Of a stretch of 64,000 nt of DNA, positions 59,060 through 64,000 are shown one piece after another (within the stretch, counting starts at the first letter, position 1; every line of letters starts with the position of its first letter). The stretch covers positions 1-64,000 of the forward strand of contig JAVJAP010000128.1 of NCBI GenBank assembly GCA_034770075.1, in the 5' to 3' direction. The notes below the pieces were generated by a model that worked only from the letters and a program-made list of their open reading frames with translations, did not search any database and was not told where the DNA came from. The stretch is from Aralia elata (Eukaryota > Streptophyta > Magnoliopsida > Apiales > Araliaceae). Position numbers and translations under genes: made by a program.

Positions 59060-59403
59060 TTTCTTTCTTTTCTTCGTCGGTTAGTGGTCGATCGACTGCC
59101 TGGTTCTGATTCGATTAAAATTCATCAGCGACTACTTGCGATCGCTGTTTTTAAATGACGTGGATGTATTAGTGACCGCTAGCGGTCGCTGATTGTTAGT
59201 GGTCGCAATAAAAATCCCCGCCAACAATTGCGCCAAATTTATTGGCAGTAAAATTCTATCAGCGACCGATCGGCGGTCGCTGATATTAACTAGCGACTAG
59301 ATTTAAGTTTGGTCGCTAATAGCGGTCACGATTACTAAAATTAGCGACAGGAAAATACGGTCACTGATAGTATTGGTTGCTATTGAAGGTTTTTCTTGTA
59401 ATG
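59060..59403. repeat. Right terminus and subterminal repeats of the CACTA element
   Basis: GTGACCGCTAGCGGTCGCTG, TCAGCGACCGATCGGCGGTC and shorter GCGAC/GTCGC motifs precede TTTTTCTTGTAATG. They mirror the left end. Confidence 0.85.
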
Positions 59404-59406
59404 ATC

Positions 59407-60587
59407 TTGACCCAAAAGATTAACTTATTAGGTTTATGGTCCATTAAAGCACATATGTCCTCAGTCTTTCTCCTTATATTCTGATATGTGACTTTACTAT
59501 CTTGCGGTACCATAACAATCTCTCCTTTAACGTGTGATCTCTCCATCCACATTAACACCAAGCTTCCCCTTAAACTTTAACCATACTCTTTCGAGCATAG
59601 CCCATCACTTTTTCTAGTTGACAAGCTACCTCCTTTATTATTCTCTTGTTTTAATCCACCAAGAGTCTCTGCTAAACCCATCCAACCTCCCTGTTTAACA
59701 AGCTTATCTCTCAATATCTCTTGTTTGATCTACCAAAATGCCTTCCCGAGAAGAGTTCAACACTTGCTCAAAGAGTACATAATCTACCAAGCATCCATGA
59801 CTTACGGAGCCTAACCCATTACGTCACTCCATTAATGACGAGCGCACACTCTTCAATTTCTCTTGTCAAGAGCCAACCAAGAGCCTCTGCGAGAAGAGTC
59901 CACTACTTGCTCAATGAATTATTTATTTTCGTCTATCGTGTGCAGTCTTGTCGACTTGGAGACTTTAACTCTACCTCCTCCTCAGTTCAATATGTCATGG
60001 CCTTTAGATCATGTCTTTTTGTAGTTTTCTTATTTCCTGTTTCAGAAAACTCGTGCATATTTCAGTTATCAGAATAAAGCTTCTTTAACATTTTTAATTA
60101 TCTTTAACTTGAATTATTCCTTAAGACCCAAAGTTTAAACATTGAATCGTAAGTTATTCAAATTAATACTCCAAGACAATAATATGCATGATATAAGAGA
60201 AAAGATGAAATATTTAATCAAAAAATATTATATATATATATATATATTTTTGATTTCTCGCAAACCAATACTTGAATCCATACTTTTAAAAATAATAAGT
60301 TGTCCAAGTATAAGTGAAAGTATGTTATTTTATTAATGATCAGTTTGCTTTTAACGAAAAGCATAACGTTTCAAATTAGGAAAGAATAATTAATCTTGCT
60401 TTTGACAAAAAACCATAACGTTCGCCACTTTTAGTGATAAAGTGTAACTTTCTCGGGTTTGAGGACTTATACTCAGGTGTCTCGATCACTTTTAAAGTTA
60501 AAAGTGTAACTTATCAAGTCCGAGGACTTAAAGTCAGGTGCCTCGATCACTTTTGAAGTTAAAAGTGTAACTTTTGTGATGACTATC
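59407..60587. other. Sequence right of CACTA, no gene supported
   Basis: Nothing recognised as coding. An open frame at 59721-60077 is built around duplicated phrases (GAGAAGAGT, CACTTGCTCAA) and resembles no protein I know. Two copies of a 68-bp repeat (CGAGGACTTAAAGTCAGGTG type) lie at about 60441-60574 and probably belong to the tail of the Tat relic that follows on minus. Confidence 0.4.
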
Positions 60588-62702
60588 TCATGTATAATAT
60601 TTCTTTACACATTTCAAGTTCAGTGGGCCCGAGATAGCATCTGATCCTACATAAGATATTTTGCAATACTCGTTTTCGGAGATCTCTCGCACCCTATATG
60701 GGCCTTCCCATTTGAAAATAAATTGGGTGGTTAGTGTTCCCCTCCTGACTTGATTCACTGTCTTGAGCACCAAATCCTCCACCAGAATTTTTTGGGGTAC
60801 CCCAGCAGTATTGTATTGTGGTCACAATTTTTTATGCTACCATTTTAGTTTTTCTTTAGCTTTGTCTCGGAAGTTAACTAAGGCCTCTAGAGCAGCTCAT
60901 CGGTTCTTTTCCTCGACTAAGTTTCGGAGTCTCATCCTAGCCGAAGGGATTTCTATTTCGACAGACAAGATAACTTCTTCACCATAGACCAAAGCATATG
61001 GGGTTTCACCTGTAGCGTTTCTCTTTGAAGTTTGATAGATGTTATTAGTAACTGTTCTGCCCATGTTTTTGAATGATTGTCTAGGATTTTTGATAGAATC
61101 TTGATCAAAGTCTTGTTTATGGCCTCTGCTTGTCGATTGCCTTTCGGGTAATAGGGTGATGATTTGTAGTGTTTCACCTTGTATCTATCCATTCGACTCT
61201 TGACGTCCCTATTAATGAAGGGAGTTCCATTATCTGATAAGATGATCTTTGGGATCCCGAAATGACAAATAATGTGTTCTTTGATGAAATTTGCCACTGC
61301 TGACCTCGTAACCCTCTTCAAGAGTATTACTTCCACCCACTTTGTATACATCTTAGTGGCGGTCAAGATCTAGATGTTGTCCTTGGAATTAGGATGAATA
61401 GGACCTATGAGATCCATTACCCATGTATGAAAAAGGCCATGGCGTTGCTATGGTCTGTAAGTCCATAGCGGGGGTGTTCATCTTTATGCATTTGATAGAC
61501 CAAATCATTGGCCTCTCCTAATTCCAAACACCGTAAGGGCTTGTCATTGAACCCTCTTCTAAACGACTCTCTGTTTTGTAAGAAAAATCATTGTGTTTTC
61601 TTCTTTATCATGATTACATCCTTCTTTTTGTCAGGAAGACTGCCACTCTATAAAAACTCCACATATGAGATTCACCAATTTGATATGTCGTCAATGAAAG
61701 TGCATTCCTCCTCCCCAAGGTATTCTTAGCACCAAAGACATTATCGTTGAAATTCATCTGTTTCCTTCTTCATTTTGGGCCAATAATACCCTTGGCGCTG
61801 CAACCTCCGATACAACCCGATATCTTCTGGTCCGCAGTTTTCTTCATGTACCTGATGCAAAAATTTGTTTGCCTCTTGCCTCCCTAAGCATCTTATCAAT
61901 ACACCATCTGCTTCTTTATGGTATAAGATTCCTTTAATGATGCTGTATTTTTGAAGTTCCACTAGTGATATTATCCCTTCCTTTGTTTGTAATTGATGAG
62001 AGATGTCATGTCTCCAATCATCTATCATATATTTGGGGAATAGTTCCAGCACCGTGGTTGGGAGGGTTCTTTTGATCACCTTCACATCCAAGTTTTCTCC
62101 TTTGACATGCACTCTAGATGCTATTGTGGCTAATGCGTCAGGTTGTCTATTCTATTCTCTTAGCACGTACTCAATCACCACCTTCTTGAAGGCTTCCATC
62201 ACTTTTTATGACATGGTTTGGTATGGTGCCAAGATAGGTTCCTTTACTGCGAATTAACCTTTTACTTGCTGTACTATCAGATTTGAATCTCCCCTTACTT
62301 TGAGACGCTTGGCTCCTAATTCTTTAGCCGTCAGTAATCCCAATATGAACACCTTATATTCTGCTTTATTGTTTATGCAAGGGAAATTTAGTTTGTATGA
62401 CAAGGTAACTTCATTTTCTTCTTTGGTGGTTAACACCACACCTGCTCCTCTCCCCTCCGCGGACGACCCATTAAAGGCCTAGCTCCACCATTCTGAATCC
62501 TCGTCCATTATGTCTATCGTTTCCACTTCTCCCCCTAGAAGATCCTCAGAAGGAGGCTCATATTCTCTATTTAAAAATTGAGCGGGCAGGTCTGCTAAAG
62601 CCTAACATCTGATTGTCTTCGGTGTTACACACTTGATGTCATACTTTAAAAGGATCATCATCCACCTTGCAGGTCTTCCAACCAACGTTGGCCTAGTCAG
62701 CA
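60588..62702 (-). pseudogene. Third Tat-lineage pol relic: RNase H and integrase
   Basis: On minus, from the right: FNGSSAEGRGAGVVLTTKEE, NNKAEYKVFILGL and LKVRGDSNLIVQQVKG (plant-type RNase H, 62482-62254). Next 62112-61741 has the integrase zinc region (FLHQVHEENCGPEDIGLYRR). The core at 61366-60953 has MYTKWVEVIL, PKIILSDNGTPFIN and YPKGNRQAEAINKTL. The C terminus at 60782-60588 has FKWEGPYRVREIS and ends CVKKYYT. The frame is broken many times. The relic is cut at 62703 by another LTR. A different subfamily from the other Tat elements here. Confidence 0.85.
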
Positions 62703-64000
62703 TGTGACAACCCGGATTTTCGAGAATAAATTATAATAAGAGACATGTCGGTTTTGAATGTAAAATATATATGTGTTATATATATTTATGTTACTTATGT
62801 GATAAGAGAATAAATATATGCGTATTATATATTTATTATCGGTTAAGTGATGAGATGTGACCTAAAAGTTAGTCAAAGCTAATTAATTTAATTAGTATGG
62901 ACTAACTGACGAAGTGTATAATAGTATAGCAGGAAGCCAAAAAAACTCGAATTTAAGTTCGGGGTGGGCTGTAATTATGATGAAGAAGAATAGATGAAAA
63001 TGTAACGATCGTGAATCGTGGGTAGCTTGGTAATTCGAGCTTAAGAATATTATTGAATAAAATAGATATTTTTATTAATAATATTTTGCGTTAAGTGTTT
63101 AATGGTTATATTATAACTTTGACTATGTGAATGTATGGATTTTATGTGTAGTAAGTTTCGCGTAAGCGAATAAATTGATTTCGCGTAATATCACAAAATC
63201 ACTACTCACGGGGCACGTTTCCCGAGACACTATTTACACCCGAATATTCTTACCTATTTTTTGATTTTTATTAATTTCGTTAAGACGTGTACGCGAAAAA
63301 ATAATTTTTCCAAGCGTCAAAAATTTTATTTGAGCCGAACGAGATTTATTTCGTATCCGAAATGTATTATATGGGTATTCCGAATAAATGAACAAATCCC
63401 ATAATTATTACTTTTGTGCATCCCAATATTTTATGGGAGTACCCATTTTAATTTTTGGGTTGAGTTATTGTGCGAATTTGGTACAAAAGTGAGAGTTTTC
63501 GGATATAGGAAGGGAGTATTCGAGTATTATTTATTCGTGTGTTACCTGAATAGTGACCATCAATTTATTTCTAACCAATAGGAGGTGGACAGGGGGAGTT
63601 GTCGGCAACATGTTGTATGTACTAGACACCAAGCCTTGAACTTCTAATTGGAAAACATTTTCCTTGGTTGGGCAAGTTCATTTCCCTCTCCCGAAGCACC
63701 CATTTCATTTCTCCCATGCTCATCCATTTTCTCCTTCATTTTCATTACTACCAACTTGCTGCAAAGTAGAGAAAATGAGAGAATATGCAGAGAGAGGAAG
63801 AGGGTGTAGAGAGAGAAAGAAGAAAAAGAAGAAAACATTTGGGTGAAGAAAGAAAAGAGAAGAGGAGAAGAAGAAGTGCGGGAAGGAGAAAGAGGACAAA
63901 GAAGTCCTAGTAAACCTCCAAAACCTTCAAGAAGTAAGAATCAAGAGGATATTTGAAGGACGAACCATCATAATTTGGCAAATAACTTGTGGTAAAGAAC
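62703..64000 (+). repeat. LTR (5' part) of an LTR element running off the window
   Basis: It starts TGTGACAACCCGGATTTTCG directly against the Tat relic. AT-rich sequence, then a GA-rich stretch (63770-63900) as in an LTR leader. The end lies beyond 64000. The direction is not proven: the other known LTR here has TGTGACAACCC at its 3' end on minus, so minus is also possible. Open frames inside look spurious. Confidence 0.5.

Larger units (their letters stand above)
49852..59403 (-). mobile_element. CACTA (En/Spm) transposon with both ends, 9.55 kb
   Basis: The left end CACTACAAGAAAAAAG (49852) and right end TTTTTCTTGTAATG (59403) are inverted with one mismatch (CATTA at the right). The 3-bp TSD ATC flanks both (49849-49851, 59404-59406). 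Subterminal GCGACC/GGTCGC repeats lie at both ends. It carries two transposase-type genes on minus, both broken. The orientation is that of the genes. Confidence 0.93.

Noticed and set aside
59721..60077. 118-codon open frame as a possible host gene
   Set aside because: It contains duplicated short phrases, no known motif, and lies next to decayed transposon sequence.
1..64000. tRNA, rRNA or host protein-coding genes
   Set aside because: I looked for them on both strands and saw none that I could support; a tRNA scan and a protein search would be decisive.

Overview
This window is plant nuclear DNA made almost entirely of transposable elements. Plant-specific Ty3/gypsy lineages (Tat/Ogre-like, Athila-like, Del/Tekay-like) and a CACTA (En/Spm) element with plant-type transposase genes fix the kingdom. 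I cannot name the species, and I see no convincing host gene. Nearly every reading frame is broken, so this looks like old, gene-poor heterochromatin.

Left half (1-34258) is a stack of nested insertions. The top layer is a 5'-truncated Tat/Ogre-like element on + (1-14504). It has protease, G-patch, a probable intron, RT, two RNase H domains, integrase, two antisense genes with plant-mobile-domain-type proteins, a 139-bp satellite-like array, a PPT and a 3' LTR. It abuts an older partial LTR of the same kind (14505-15219), which breaks the gag of a Del/Tekay-like element on - (15220-21622, one 4.2-kb LTR). That element breaks the RT of an Athila-like element on + (21623-28037), whose 3' LTR holds an Athila-like solo LTR with perfect TSDs. 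The Athila in turn breaks a second Tat element on + (28038 to about 34258), whose antisense gene is split by another Athila-type solo LTR.

Middle (34259-37046) is AT-rich, without recognisable genes, and carries one MITE.

Right half (37047-59406) is a CACTA locus. An intact-ended CACTA (49852-59403, TSD ATC) carries two degenerate transposase genes on -. Its left 2.8 kb plus 173 bp of flank is present three times in tandem with the same breakpoint. The second copy received a Tat element on - (39046-48215), which has the same satellite family in its 3' region, extra minisatellites and scrambled pol pieces. A Mutator-type foldback MITE with 9-bp TSDs sits in the third copy.

The right edge (59407-64000) has a third Tat pol relic on -, cut at 62703 by an LTR that runs off the window.

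The most interesting signals are: the antisense gene pair in the first Tat element; a double palindrome placed just upstream of a TATA-like box both in its LTR and at the probable antisense promoter; an old primer-binding-site sequence inside the LTR; and GC-rich palindromes in the U3 of otherwise AT-rich Athila-type LTRs.
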